Source of the DNA: Chloracidobacterium sp. CP2_5A
Lineage (GTDB): Bacteria > Acidobacteriota > Blastocatellia > Chloracidobacteriales > Chloracidobacteriaceae
DNA: 46,719 nucleotides
NCBI GenBank assembly: GCA_002254845.1
Contig: NKPT01000025.1
Coordinates: forward strand, 1-46,719
Direction of reading: 5' to 3'
Shown: in pieces, positions 1 to 7,874 of the stretch
Layout of the letters: each line of letters opens with the position of its first letter
Numbering within the stretch: the stretch's first letter is position 1
Position numbers and translations under genes: made by a program
Notes under the pieces: model-generated
The model's input: the letters and a program-made list of their open reading frames with translations, nothing else
What the model was told of the DNA's origin: nothing
The model's database searches: none

Positions 1-91
1 CATTCCAGCTTTGCTAGCGCGCATTCCAGCTTTGCTAGCGCGCATTCCAGCTTTGCTAGCGCGCATTCCAGCTTTGCTAGCGCGCATTCCA
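1..91. repeat. 21-bp tandem repeat, four full units plus a partial
   Basis: Four exact 21-bp units starting at 1, 22, 43 and 64, each beginning CATTCCAGC and carrying a GCTAGC palindrome followed by GCG. A 7-bp partial unit follows at 85-91. The array runs off the left window edge, so the copy number is a minimum. The period is a multiple of three, so one frame reads as a repeated heptapeptide (LARIPAL), but no convincing gene spans it. It lies about 100 bp before the first CDS. Confidence 0.9.
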
Positions 92-191
92 AAAGCTGTT
101 GACGGCGCGCGCAGCGGCGGGCTTACTTCTGCGCAAGCCAGCAAGCCTCCCCGCTCGGCAGGAAAAGATTGGTCCGGGAGCCTATGGCTGT

Positions 192-2342
192 ATGACCAGC
201 AGCGCGTCCGCAGCAGAGCTAACGCCTGACGCAACGCCGCCATCGCCAAGCCAACCGCTGCGCTGGCTTCACAGCGCGCCGACTGACCTTATTGTCGGGT
301 GTGGTCTGTGGTCGCTGCCGCTCCTGCTTCTGACTTATTTCGTCGAGCCGCGCTTCGCCGGGCATTTCGCGGTCGCCTTCTACGCCATCGCGCTCACCTG
401 TAATTACCCGCACTACGCGGCGACATGGCATCGCGCCTGCGCGCGCCCGGCGGATCGAGTCCGCTACGGGCGCGTCTTGGCTTGGTCATCAGCGCTAACC
501 CTGGCCGCCTTGCTCCTGGTTCACACTCACCCGCCGCTGCTGGTCTGGGCCTTCACGCTCTATGCGTTCTGGAGCCCGTGGCACTACACGGGGCAAAACT
601 ACGGCCTGGCGCTGATGTTCGCTCGGCGCAACCGCGTGACAGCGCTTGATGCGGCAACCGCGCGCTGGCTTTGGCGAGCCTTCGCCCTGCCCTACGCCAT
701 GCTGCTGACGGCTTTCAACAGCGGCGCGTCAGCCGACCCGCTGCTGCTTTCCGCCGGGCTCCCGCCCGCAGGCGCCAAGGCCTTGATCGTCATCTTCGGC
801 TTGTCTTTTCTGGCAATAACTTTCATTATCGGACGAAAATTAATCAGCCATCACGGTTGGCGCGCCGCCGGCCCCGCGCTGGCGCTGCTGGCGACGCAGG
901 CGCTGTGGTTTATTCCGGCGTCCGTCATCGTCCTGGCTGGCGAGGCGGTTCTTCAGGCGCGCTATAGCTCTGGCATGCTGGCCCTTCTGCACTCGGCGCA
1001 GTACTTGTGGGTGACATCCTACTACGCTCGGCGCGAAAGCGGCGCGCAATGGCGCCCCTGGCGCTATGCGGCGCTGCTTTTCGCCGGCGGCGTCGCCCTG
1101 TTCATTCCAGGGCCATGGGCGGCCAGCCTCGTCTTCGGCGCGGACTTCACCACTAGCTTTTTAGCCTTTACCGCGCTGGTCAACATCCACCATTTTGTTC
1201 TGGACGGCGCTGTGTGGAAGCTCCGCGAGCCGCGGGTCGCGGCGGTCCTGGTTCAGGATGCCCCGCTGACCGACGCTCGAGCGACCGCTCCCAAGCCGAT
1301 ATGGCAGAAACTTGGTCTGGCGGCGGCAACGATTGGGCTGGCGCTGCTGGCGGGGCTTGATCTAGTCAAGTTCGTTCTGGGCGGGCGGGTCACGGATGCT
1401 TCGGCGCTGCTTCAGGCCATGAAACTCAATCCCAACGACGCCCTGGTCGCCGCTCGTCTGGCGCGCGCGGCGCTGGCGGGAGGCGACCGTCTGCGCGCTC
1501 GCGAAGCGCTTGAGCGCGCCGTCGCCATCAACCCGTACGATGCGGAAAGCCAGGCGATGCTCGGACAAATGCTCATCGAGCAGGGCGAATACGACGCAGC
1601 CTACCGCCACTACCAAGCCTTTCACGAGCGCCTGCCGAACAACGTCGCGGCGCTGGTCAACCTAGGGAGTCTAGCGGCGCAGCGCGGTGCGGAAGGCGAC
1701 GCCGTAGCGGCTTGGGAGCGCGCCGTCCAGCTTGATCCTGACGGACAGCCAGTTGCGTGGAGTAATTTAGGCGACGCCTACATGCGCGCCGACCGCGCCA
1801 AAGATGCAGCGGACGCCTATGGACGCGCGCTCCGCAGCCCTTATCCCGACGAGTCCCAGCGGCTCGAATGGATGCTCAAGCTGGGCGACGCCTATGTCGG
1901 TTTGCAGCGCTTGAGTCAGGCTGAAACATGCTACGCAAGCGTTTTTGACGCGGCGCAGGCGGCGGGCGACCTTGCCTTGGCGGCTAGCGTCGCCACGCGG
2001 CAGGCCGGGTTGCACGCGGCGCGGCAGGCGCTTCCCCAGGCCGTAGCGCGCCACCAGGCGGCCTTACAGTTAGCCGAAGACAGCCGCGACGCCTACGCGC
2101 AGGGGGCGGCGTGGTACGAGTATGCGCTGCTGATGGCCAAGCATGGCGCGCCGGCGGGATTCGTGTACGCGGCTTGCTTGCAAGCGGAAGCGCGCTTCGC
2201 CGAAACCGCGCGCGGCGCGGGCGTCCGGCCGACGGTTGCCGCCCGACGCGCCGCCGTCGAGCAAAAGCTCGGCGCGCGCGCGGCGGAGATACGCGCCCGG
2301 CTGCGCGACGTCAGCGCCGAGGCGCGTCAGTGGCGGCCGTAG
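192..2342 (+). CDS. His-rich polytopic membrane protein with C-terminal TPR domain
   Basis: Protein of 716 aa. The ATG at 192 is chosen over an in-frame TTG at 99 because GGGAG lies 11 nt upstream and the extra residues look non-coding. The N-terminal ~390 residues hold about ten hydrophobic segments. Between them sit conserved-looking His/aromatic motifs: NYPHYAATWHR (71-81), WSPWHYTGQNYG (127-138) and NIHHFVLDG (331-339). From about residue 395 to 690 there are repeated A/L/Y-rich helical pairs typical of tetratricopeptide repeats, for example LNPNDALVAARLARAAL. I recall similar uncharacterised N-terminal regions in Acidobacteriota and Deltaproteobacteria. The clustered His residues would fit a membrane metal site, which is inference. 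The TPR part probably binds a partner. The biochemical function is unknown. Confidence 0.8.
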   Translation: MTSSASAAELTPDATPPSPSQPLRWLHSAPTDLIVGCGLWSLPLLLLTYFVEPRFAGHFAVAFYAIALTCNYPHYAATWHRACARPADRVRYGRVLAWSSALTLAALLLVHTHPPLLVWAFTLYAFWSPWHYTGQNYGLALMFARRNRVTALDAATARWLWRAFALPYAMLLTAFNSGASADPLLLSAGLPPAGAKALIVIFGLSFLAITFIIGRKLISHHGWRAAGPALALLATQALWFIPASVIVLAGEAVLQARYSSGMLALLHSAQYLWVTSYYARRESGAQWRPWRYAALLFAGGVALFIPGPWAASLVFGADFTTSFLAFTALVNIHHFVLDGAVWKLREPRVAAVLVQDAPLTDARATAPKPIWQKLGLAAATIGLALLAGLDLVKFVLGGRVTDASALLQAMKLNPNDALVAARLARAALAGGDRLRAREALERAVAINPYDAESQAMLGQMLIEQGEYDAAYRHYQAFHERLPNNVAALVNLGSLAAQRGAEGDAVAAWERAVQLDPDGQPVAWSNLGDAYMRADRAKDAADAYGRALRSPYPDESQRLEWMLKLGDAYVGLQRLSQAETCYASVFDAAQAAGDLALAASVATRQAGLHAARQALPQAVARHQAALQLAEDSRDAYAQGAAWYEYALLMAKHGAPAGFVYAACLQAEARFAETARGAGVRPTVAARRAAVEQKLGARAAEIRARLRDVSAEARQWRP

Positions 2343-2425
2343 AACGGCCTTGCGCCGAGGCGCGGAAACGCCGCGCTTCCTGGCTTTTTTCTGCAGCGCC
2401 CGCTCCCTGCTCTGGCGCGGCGGAT

Positions 2426-3157
2426 TCATTCGTCATCGGAAGCGTCGCCCAAAGCGCCTTGCGTTTCTTCTTCCTGGCGCGCTTTGGAGATGGCCGAGGC
2501 GATGATGCCGGACGGCAACGCCACGATGCCCAGGCCGATCACCAGCACCACAAAGGTGAAAAAGCGCCCGCCAGCCGTCATCGGGTAGGCATCGCCGTAG
2601 CCTACAGTGGTCAGCGTCGCCACCGCCCACCACAAGCCGTCAAACATCGAGGCGAAAACCTTCGGCTGGGCTTCATGCTCGAAGTAGTAAATCCCGACCG
2701 CCGACAGATAGATCATGATGAGCGCCATCGCCGCGCACAGCAGCAGCTCCTCCCTGGAGATCAGCAGAGCCCGGTGAAAGCGCTTCATCGCGCGGCTGTA
2801 GCGGGTCAGCTTCAGAATGCGCACCAGACGTAGAAAGCGCAGCGAGCGCAGCGAGCGCAGGTCAACCCCCAGCCCGACATAAAACGGCAGGATGGACAGC
2901 AAGTCCACCACCCCGTAGAAGCTGAAGACGTATCTTATTATCGGACGCGATCCTGCCGCCCGGACCAGGTACTCGACCGTGAAAACGCTGACCGAGAACG
3001 CCTCGAAGAATTCTAGCCAGAAGCGCTGGCTGGGCGTCAAGCTGGGGAGCGTCTCCAGCGCGAAATTCGCCAACGATAGGAAGATGACGACCTGGATGAA
3101 GAGCTCTCCTCTTCCAAAGCTTACCTGTCCGTCACGGTTGCGGCTGATGATGGGCAT
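2426..3157 (-). CDS. Voltage-gated-type potassium channel (ion transporter family)
   Basis: Protein of 243 aa with the six-segment plan of Kv-like channels. S1 (ELFIQVVIFLSLANFALET) to S3 are followed by an S4 with regularly spaced arginines (RSLRSLRFLRLVRILKLTR). After S5 comes the pore loop with the selectivity signature TTVGYGDAYP, then S6. This predicts a K+-selective inner-membrane channel, possibly voltage sensing. The ATG at 3157 is preferred: the longer frame to 3319 adds an Arg-rich, non-conserved leader that overlaps the upstream pgpA. The C-terminus ends soon after S6 (SKARQEEETQGALGDASDDE), so there is no RCK or cyclic-nucleotide domain. It is the last gene of the nfeD-flotillin-pgpA run, 44 nt after pgpA, and converges on the TPR gene. 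Confidence 0.9.
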   Translation of the reverse strand: MPIISRNRDGQVSFGRGELFIQVVIFLSLANFALETLPSLTPSQRFWLEFFEAFSVSVFTVEYLVRAAGSRPIIRYVFSFYGVVDLLSILPFYVGLGVDLRSLRSLRFLRLVRILKLTRYSRAMKRFHRALLISREELLLCAAMALIMIYLSAVGIYYFEHEAQPKVFASMFDGLWWAVATLTTVGYGDAYPMTAGGRFFTFVVLVIGLGIVALPSGIIASAISKARQEEETQGALGDASDDE

Positions 3158-3201
3158 GGTCGCTTTTGCGAACTCAGCGCGCGCGGCCGGCGCGCCGCGG
3201 C

Positions 3202-3780
3202 TTATGCAAGGACGACATACTCGACGAGCTTCGCCAGCGTCAGCGTCAAGAGGCTGGCCTGGATGCCCGCCACGATGTCGTCGGCCATCACGCCCAGTCC
3301 GCCGCGCAGCGCCTCGCACTGCTGAGCCGGATACGGCTTGAGAATGTCAAGCGCTCGAAAAGCCAGAAAGCCGGCGATGACCCAAGCCTCAAAGCCCCAG
3401 TTGAGCTGGGCCACTCCAGGCGCAAGGGGCAAGAAAAGATAGGTAATGATCTGGCCGGCAAATTCGTCCACGACGACTTCCTTTGGGTCTTTCGCGCCAA
3501 AAAAATTGACGGCGCGGTCAGCCGCCCAGACGCCGGTGTAGCTGACCAGCGCCGCGACCAGCAACCAACCCCAGACGGTATCAAGCGCAAAAGGCTGAAA
3601 GAGGCCGCGCTTGCCGGCTGCGTAATAGAGCGCCGCCGCGACGGCCGAGCCGGCGGTTCCCGGCGCGACGGGCGAATAGCCCGAAAAAAAGCCGGTCGCC
3701 CACGCGAGCGCCAAATAATCCGTGGCGGTGCGCGGCGGCGTGCGGGGGCGGTCGGAGACGATAGCCTTTGTCAATCGCAC
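3202..3780 (-). CDS. pgpA: Phosphatidylglycerophosphatase A
   Basis: Protein of 192 aa that dephosphorylates phosphatidylglycerophosphate to phosphatidylglycerol at the inner membrane. Family hallmarks are GYSPVAPGTAGS near the N-terminus, the acidic metal-binding stretch DPKEVVVDEFAGQ, and GGLGVMADDIVAGI near the C-terminus, set among several hydrophobic helices. The GTG at 3780 is chosen because GGAG lies 7 nt upstream; a GTG at 3810 has no Shine-Dalgarno. The start lies inside the end of the DUF7003-like gene (10-nt overlap), implying translational coupling. An alternative TTG at 3774 would overlap the upstream stop as TTGA. Its place behind nfeD-flotillin suggests a link between phosphatidylglycerol supply and membrane microdomains, which is inference. 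Confidence 0.92.
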   Translation of the reverse strand: MRLTKAIVSDRPRTPPRTATDYLALAWATGFFSGYSPVAPGTAGSAVAAALYYAAGKRGLFQPFALDTVWGWLLVAALVSYTGVWAADRAVNFFGAKDPKEVVVDEFAGQIITYLFLPLAPGVAQLNWGFEAWVIAGFLAFRALDILKPYPAQQCEALRGGLGVMADDIVAGIQASLLTLTLAKLVEYVVLA

Positions 3781-4472
3781 AGCGCGGCTCCAGCTGGCCA
3801 ACAGCGCCACTGCGTATTCGGCGACTGCGTCGGCCGGTAGCGCGCCAGATCGCCAGACGCCAACGCCTCGGCGAGTTGGCGGAAGGTTTCGGATTGGCTA
3901 GGCATTTCCTCGCTGCCCAAGTCGGGATGCCGCCACGCGTCAAGCGTCAAAAGCTTCGGAATGTCCGGCGGAATGCGCGCCCGCAGCTCTTCTTCGGTCG
4001 CCAGAAGCGCGTCGCGGCTTGTTTCGGCCAGCCAGCGAAGCAACTCATCATCGCGCCACCGGCGGCCATAGGCTATCGGCTCCCCGTTAGGTCGGCGCGC
4101 GGGCGATTGATCGGGAAGCGGCGTCAAGCGCCCGCGCAGGCGAATGGTCCGGGCCTCGCGGCGGACCCTGCCGCGGTCATCGAACGTCGGGCCGTCGTCG
4201 CCATCCGCCGTCAAGCGCAGGTAATCGCCCGGAGCGGCGCCCGGCCGACGACCGAGGCAATTGCCAAAGACGTGCAGGCAGTTGTCTATCGCGGCATGCC
4301 CGACCTCCCATTCGTGACAGCCCAGCGTCTCGATGATGACCGCCCAGCGGGCGGCGTCGCGGTAGGCGTGCAGCCGCGTTGTCGCCAGTCGGAAGCCCGG
4401 CGCGTCCAGCATTGGAAAAGCCAGTCGGTCGGCGCAGTCATCCCATTGCGCCAAGATCTCGGCGGGCGTCAT
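3771..4472 (-). CDS. DUF7003-like protein of unknown function
   Basis: Protein of 233 aa, soluble, without signal peptide or membrane segment. The start MTPAEILAQWDDCADRLAFP, followed by TRLHAYRD, WAVIIETLG and NCLHVFGNCLG, matches my memory of the uncharacterised DUF7003 family, which is sometimes found near immunity-type genes. I cannot assign a reaction. The ATG at 4472 overlaps the flotillin stop as ATGA, and the 3' end overlaps pgpA, so it sits mid-operon. The family call is moderate; the reading frame itself is secure. Confidence 0.75.
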   Translation of the reverse strand: MTPAEILAQWDDCADRLAFPMLDAPGFRLATTRLHAYRDAARWAVIIETLGCHEWEVGHAAIDNCLHVFGNCLGRRPGAAPGDYLRLTADGDDGPTFDDRGRVRREARTIRLRGRLTPLPDQSPARRPNGEPIAYGRRWRDDELLRWLAETSRDALLATEEELRARIPPDIPKLLTLDAWRHPDLGSEEMPSQSETFRQLAEALASGDLARYRPTQSPNTQWRCWPAGAALCD

Positions 4473-6064
4473 CCCTCTTTTGGCGCCAGCTTAGGCGGCG
4501 CAGCGGCGGCGCGCGGGATCCCTTTTTCCGTCTTGCCATTGATCCCGGATTCCGCCAGCGATCCTAAGTAAGCGGGCAACTCCACGCCCGCCTGCCGGGC
4601 GATTTCCTGGAGGGGCGGCAGCGAGGAAATAAAGCTGCGGATAAAATGAGAAGTTGACGAGCCGTCGCCGCTGCCGCCCGAATCCCAAACCGTGATCTTG
4701 TCGATCTTGAGGTTGGCAATCGACTCGACTTGTTTCTCGACGATGGTTTCGAGCTTTTCAAGCAGGATGAGCTTGGCGGCCGTGTCAGGGTCGTTGCCGC
4801 AGGCGCGGATGATGTTGTGATAGCCCTCGGCTTTCGCCAGCCAGAGCTGCTTGAGGCCGTCGGCTTCGGACTTGTACTTGAGCAAGATGGCGTCGGCTTC
4901 GCCCTGGGCCACGCGCCGGATGCGCTCGGCTTCGGCGTCGGCGTCCACTTGCCGCTTGAGCTTCTCGACTTCCTGGCGAACCAGCTCTTCCTTTTCGAGC
5001 AAGGCCGTTTCGCGTTGCCGTTGCGCGATGAGAATTTCGCGCTCGGCATTGGCTTTGGCGACTTCGGCGCGCTGCTGGGCAGCAGCTTGCCGCTCCGATA
5101 GCATCGCGTTTGACTCGATCACAACCGCCCGCGAGTTGTTTTCCTTGGCCGCCGTCTCGGCTTCCAGCTCGGCCACAGAGATGCGCTGCTGCGCTTCGGC
5201 CCGCTTGAGGCCAACCTCGGCCTCGGCGCGCTCGGCGGCGATGTCAATGGTTTTCTTGCGCGAGGTTTGCGCCTCGGAAATCGCCGCCTCGGCTTCGAGT
5301 TGGGCCGTAGCGATACGCATCGCGCGCTCGGCTTCCTTCTGCCCCTTTTCGGTTTCCATCGTTTCAAGCGCGACCTGCACGGTGCGCTCGCGCACCGCCT
5401 TAGCTTCGCCAACCGCCCCGAATCGCTCCTGCTCGGCCACCTCGACGCGGGCCTTGTTGATGGCCTCGGCGGCGGACTTCTTTCCGATCGCCTCGATGTA
5501 GCCCGAAGCGTCCGTGATGTCCTTGATGTTGACGTTGATGAGCTGCAAGCCAATCTTGTGAAGCTCGGAAGCTACGTTTGTGTTGATGTATTTCAAAAAG
5601 ACTTCGCGGTCGCGGTTGATTTCCTCAATCGTCAGCGTAGCGATCACCAGACGCAGTTGCCCCAGAATGATGTCCTGCGCCTGCTCCTTGATCTGCCGCT
5701 CGTCTAGCCCCAGCAACCGCTCGGCGGCATTGACCATGACGTTCGGATCGGTTGAGATCGCCACCGTGAACGTGCTCGGCACGTTGACCCGGATGTTTTG
5801 CTTCGAGAGCGCCCCGGTGAGGTTGATCTCGATGGGCATGGGTTGCAGGCTGAGGAACTGATAGTCCTGAATGATGGGAACGACAAAAGCGCCGCCGCCG
5901 TGAATGCACTTGGCGCTCCGGCCGCCGCCAACCTTGCCGTAAACCACCAGGATGCGGTTGGACGGGCAGCGCTTGTACTGATTGACAACGAGGCCGATGA
6001 CAATCAGAACCGCCAGAGCCGACACGCCAATGACAGCGAGTAGCGCATAACTGATTTCACCCAT
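4469..6064 (-). CDS. Flotillin-like SPFH/Band 7 membrane scaffold protein
   Basis: Protein of 531 aa. One N-terminal membrane helix (ISYALLAVIGVSALAVLIVIGLVV) is followed by an SPFH/Band 7 domain (about 30-230), then a long Ala/Glu-rich coiled coil full of EAE/RAEA repeats typical of flotillins, and a C-terminal tail with AEGYHNIIRACG. Bacterial flotillins such as FloT/YuaG organise membrane microdomains. The ATG at 6064 has AAGGAG 7 nt upstream, lying inside the nfeD 3' end. The frame upstream to 6202 is only open-frame extension. It overlaps nfeD by 8 nt and the next gene by 4 nt. The NfeD-flotillin pairing is the classic arrangement, as in yuaF-yuaG. Confidence 0.94.
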   Translation of the reverse strand: MGEISYALLAVIGVSALAVLIVIGLVVNQYKRCPSNRILVVYGKVGGGRSAKCIHGGGAFVVPIIQDYQFLSLQPMPIEINLTGALSKQNIRVNVPSTFTVAISTDPNVMVNAAERLLGLDERQIKEQAQDIILGQLRLVIATLTIEEINRDREVFLKYINTNVASELHKIGLQLINVNIKDITDASGYIEAIGKKSAAEAINKARVEVAEQERFGAVGEAKAVRERTVQVALETMETEKGQKEAERAMRIATAQLEAEAAISEAQTSRKKTIDIAAERAEAEVGLKRAEAQQRISVAELEAETAAKENNSRAVVIESNAMLSERQAAAQQRAEVAKANAEREILIAQRQRETALLEKEELVRQEVEKLKRQVDADAEAERIRRVAQGEADAILLKYKSEADGLKQLWLAKAEGYHNIIRACGNDPDTAAKLILLEKLETIVEKQVESIANLKIDKITVWDSGGSGDGSSTSHFIRSFISSLPPLQEIARQAGVELPAYLGSLAESGINGKTEKGIPRAAAAPPKLAPKEG

Positions 6065-6737
6065 TTGGAAGCTCCTTATTGGCTGAAGCCAGGGTTTTGT
6101 GACGCGCCAAAGCTGGATCCGACAGAGGCGGAGGCTCAGGCGTAAGCTCGGAAGCGCGCGATGCGCCGAGTGCGGATTCGGGGACAACTGCAAGGACGCC
6201 ATTGCTCACGCTGTGAACAAACACCCGCAAGCCGGTTGGGATAGCCGGCCCGTCGGTGATGGCATCCAGCGTTGCCAAGCGGCCCTGAACCTCAATTTGC
6301 ACTTGCCCACTGCCCTGCCCGCCCGCCGGGATCGTCAGATACACCGTTCCGAAGCGACCAATGGCGTTGGCGGGCTGGAGCGTCCCGTCGGATTCGATCC
6401 GGTAAACTTGACGGAGTATCCACGCGGTCGCCAGGAAGGTGGCGAAACCCGCGCCCAGCGCCGCGCCTAACGCCGCCAGCGGCGTTAGGCGCGTCAGTTG
6501 AAAGCAGAGGACGCCGCTCCACCCTGTCACCATACACCCGGCAAGAATCGCCTTGAGGCCGCCGCTCGGAACTGGCTCCGCCCCTCCTAGCAGGTCAAAG
6601 CTGCCGTCGAAGTGGCCGTCAAGCCCGTCGAGGAGCGACCCGAGCAGGAGCTTCATAACCAGCAGGGCCGTCGAAAACAAGGCGACGCCCCAGCACAGCG
6701 ACTCCAGCGCCGAACTCGCGGCAAGCCATTCGGTCAT
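6057..6737 (-). CDS. NfeD-like membrane protein, flotillin partner
   Basis: Protein of 226 aa. Hydrophobic segments occur around residues 10-35 and 60-110, ending in VYRIESDGTLQPANAIG. A beta-rich soluble domain with GRFGTVYLTIPAGG and GRLATLDAITDG has the look of the OB-fold of the NfeD/YqiJ family. These proteins are encoded next to flotillins and are thought to act with them. The ATG at 6737 has no Shine-Dalgarno, and a promoter-like TTGACC/TAGAGT pair ends 6 nt upstream, so the mRNA may be leaderless. It is the first gene of the run continuing through flotillin and pgpA. Confidence 0.85.
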   Translation of the reverse strand: MTEWLAASSALESLCWGVALFSTALLVMKLLLGSLLDGLDGHFDGSFDLLGGAEPVPSGGLKAILAGCMVTGWSGVLCFQLTRLTPLAALGAALGAGFATFLATAWILRQVYRIESDGTLQPANAIGRFGTVYLTIPAGGQGSGQVQIEVQGRLATLDAITDGPAIPTGLRVFVHSVSNGVLAVVPESALGASRASELTPEPPPLSDPALARHKTLASANKELPNG

Positions 6738-6743
6738 AGGGCG

Positions 6744-6770
6744 ACTCTAGATGGGAAAAGCGTTGGTCAA
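6744..6770 (-). promoter_or_regulatory. Candidate promoter of the nfeD-flotillin run
   Basis: On the minus strand, TTGACC (6770-6765) is followed after 15 nt by TAGAGT (6749-6744), and the nfeD ATG comes 6 nt later. The spacing is 2 nt short of optimal. No Shine-Dalgarno precedes the ATG, so a leaderless transcript would fit. This is pattern matching only. Confidence 0.35.
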
Positions 6771-6927
6771 GTCGAAGCCGCGACGGCACGCAGTTAGAAA
6801 GCGTGTAAAAAACACACTAGTGACTCGCGCGCCGTTTGGTCAAGCGCGCTGGCGGATTCGCGGAAAATGAAAAATGGAGCGGGATGTTTGTAGCGCCAGG
6901 TCGGAAGGGTCTCGGTCCTCAGCGACC

Positions 6928-7125
6928 TCACAATGCCAACGCTGCCGCAAAAAGCGGCGGTGGCCTTTTGGCGATGGCCTTTTCAGGCACCTTGCCCGAC
7001 GGGCGCGAGCCGGCGCTGTAAATCTCGAAGTCGCCGGGGTTGTGCAAACGCGCCAACGCTTCCGCCAACTGATTGCGACAGGAATTCTCGATACAGACGA
7101 AGGCGATACGCTTTTTCGCCCTGGC
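6928..7125 (-). pseudogene. Remnant of a low-MW phosphatase/arsenate reductase gene
   Basis: On the minus strand a 65-codon open stretch reads KKRIAFVCIENSCRNQLAEA and then, about 15 residues on, IYSAGSRPSGKVPEKAIA. This is the N-terminal third of the ArsC/LMW-PTPase fold, with the P-loop nucleophile Cys in CIENSCR. Where ATG would be expected there is GCG, just after an in-frame TAA at 7126-7128. After KAIA the family sequence is lost (KRPPPLFAAALAL, stop at 6928), and no continuation is visible in the other frames down to nfeD. Intact proteins are about 130-150 aa. I read it as a decayed fragment with no start and no C-terminal Asp-Pro region. Confidence 0.7.
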
Positions 7126-7200
7126 TTATTTCCAGCCCCCTCGCGCGGGACAAGGGCGCGCAGGGCGCCGCGACTGTTCCGCTGACGCAAGCGACCAGGA

Positions 7201-7713
7201 CTAGCCTTCGCGAGCCGCCCACGGCGGCATCCGACTCGCCAGAAAATCCTGAAGCAGAATGGCCGCCGCGATGGCGTCTTGCCGTCCCTTCCACCGCTGA
7301 CGCGGGATGCCCCGCTCGCGCAGCCAGTCTTCAGCCGCCACAGAAGTCAGTCGCTCGTTCCACGTGACGACTTCAACCGGCGTAGCGCGGCGGAGCGCCT
7401 CAACGAAAGCCAAAATATGCGGCGTCGCTTGATTCGGCAAGCCGTCCAGTCGGCAGGACAACCCGACCACGCAGCAAACCACGCGCTCTTCGCTAATCAG
7501 CGTCGCCGTCCGCTTTGTCAGCGACTTGCGCGAGCCGGTCGGCCATACCGCCAGCGGACGGACGGTCAGGCCCAGCTCATCGCATAGCGCCAGCCCGGTA
7601 CGCTTACGTCCCCAGTCAATCGCCAACGCGCGGCGCGAAGGGGGCAGCGCGGCGAGACGCTCCTCGTCGCTGAGCGAAGTGGCAAATGGCGGTGGCGGCG
7701 CTTCGGATGGCAA
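7201..7713 (-). CDS. ruvX: Putative pre-16S rRNA nuclease / Holliday junction resolvase-like YqgF
   Basis: Protein of 170 aa with the RNase H-like YqgF fold. ALAIDWGRKRTGLAL carries the first catalytic Asp, then VVGLSCRLDG, WNERLTSVAAEDWLRERG with the catalytic Glu, and a C-terminal DAIAAAILLQDFL with the last Asp. Family members process the 16S rRNA 5' end and were earlier proposed as resolvases. There is no ATG near the N-terminus. The annotated TTG at 7713 gives a 29-residue leader before the domain; an internal TTG just before AIDWG is the alternative. It is transcribed divergently from the dksA-like gene, and the arsC-like remnant lies 75 nt downstream. Confidence 0.87.
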   Translation of the reverse strand: MPSEAPPPPFATSLSDEERLAALPPSRRALAIDWGRKRTGLALCDELGLTVRPLAVWPTGSRKSLTKRTATLISEERVVCCVVGLSCRLDGLPNQATPHILAFVEALRRATPVEVVTWNERLTSVAAEDWLRERGIPRQRWKGRQDAIAAAILLQDFLASRMPPWAAREG

Positions 7714-7783
7714 GGCTGTCGCTCGCGGTGATCGGCGGTGACCAGTAGTGGCTTCTCAGGTAGAGAATGGATTCTGACACAAA

Positions 7784-7812
7784 TTGACACTTTTAGACGA
7801 CCTCACTAGGCT
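7784..7812 (+). promoter_or_regulatory. Candidate sigma70 promoter for the dksA-like/yggS operon
   Basis: A perfect TTGACA (7784-7789) is followed, 17 nt later, by TAGGCT (7807-7812). Transcription would start near 7819, right before the 9-bp hairpin at 7822-7843. A second TGACAC lies 9 nt upstream of the -35 box copy (7775-7780). No experimental support is available from sequence alone. Confidence 0.5.
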
Positions 7813-7821
7813 TGCCCGTCC

Positions 7822-7843
7822 ACAAGCTTCGCCTGAAGCTTGT
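7822..7843 (+). promoter_or_regulatory. Hairpin in the 5' leader of the dksA-like gene
   Basis: ACAAGCTTC (7822-7830), loop GCCT, GAAGCTTGT (7835-7843): a perfect 9-bp stem with a 4-nt loop. It sits just after the predicted transcription start and 15 nt before the AAGGAG ribosome binding site. It lacks a U-tract, so it is not a standard terminator. It may stabilise the 5' end or be a protein site. Confidence 0.6.
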
Positions 7844-7874
7844 CCAAGCGTTTCCCGCAAGGAGAGCTGAGCCG

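Noticed and set aside
1..91. CRISPR array
   Set aside because: The units are directly adjacent with no spacers, and no cas genes are present.
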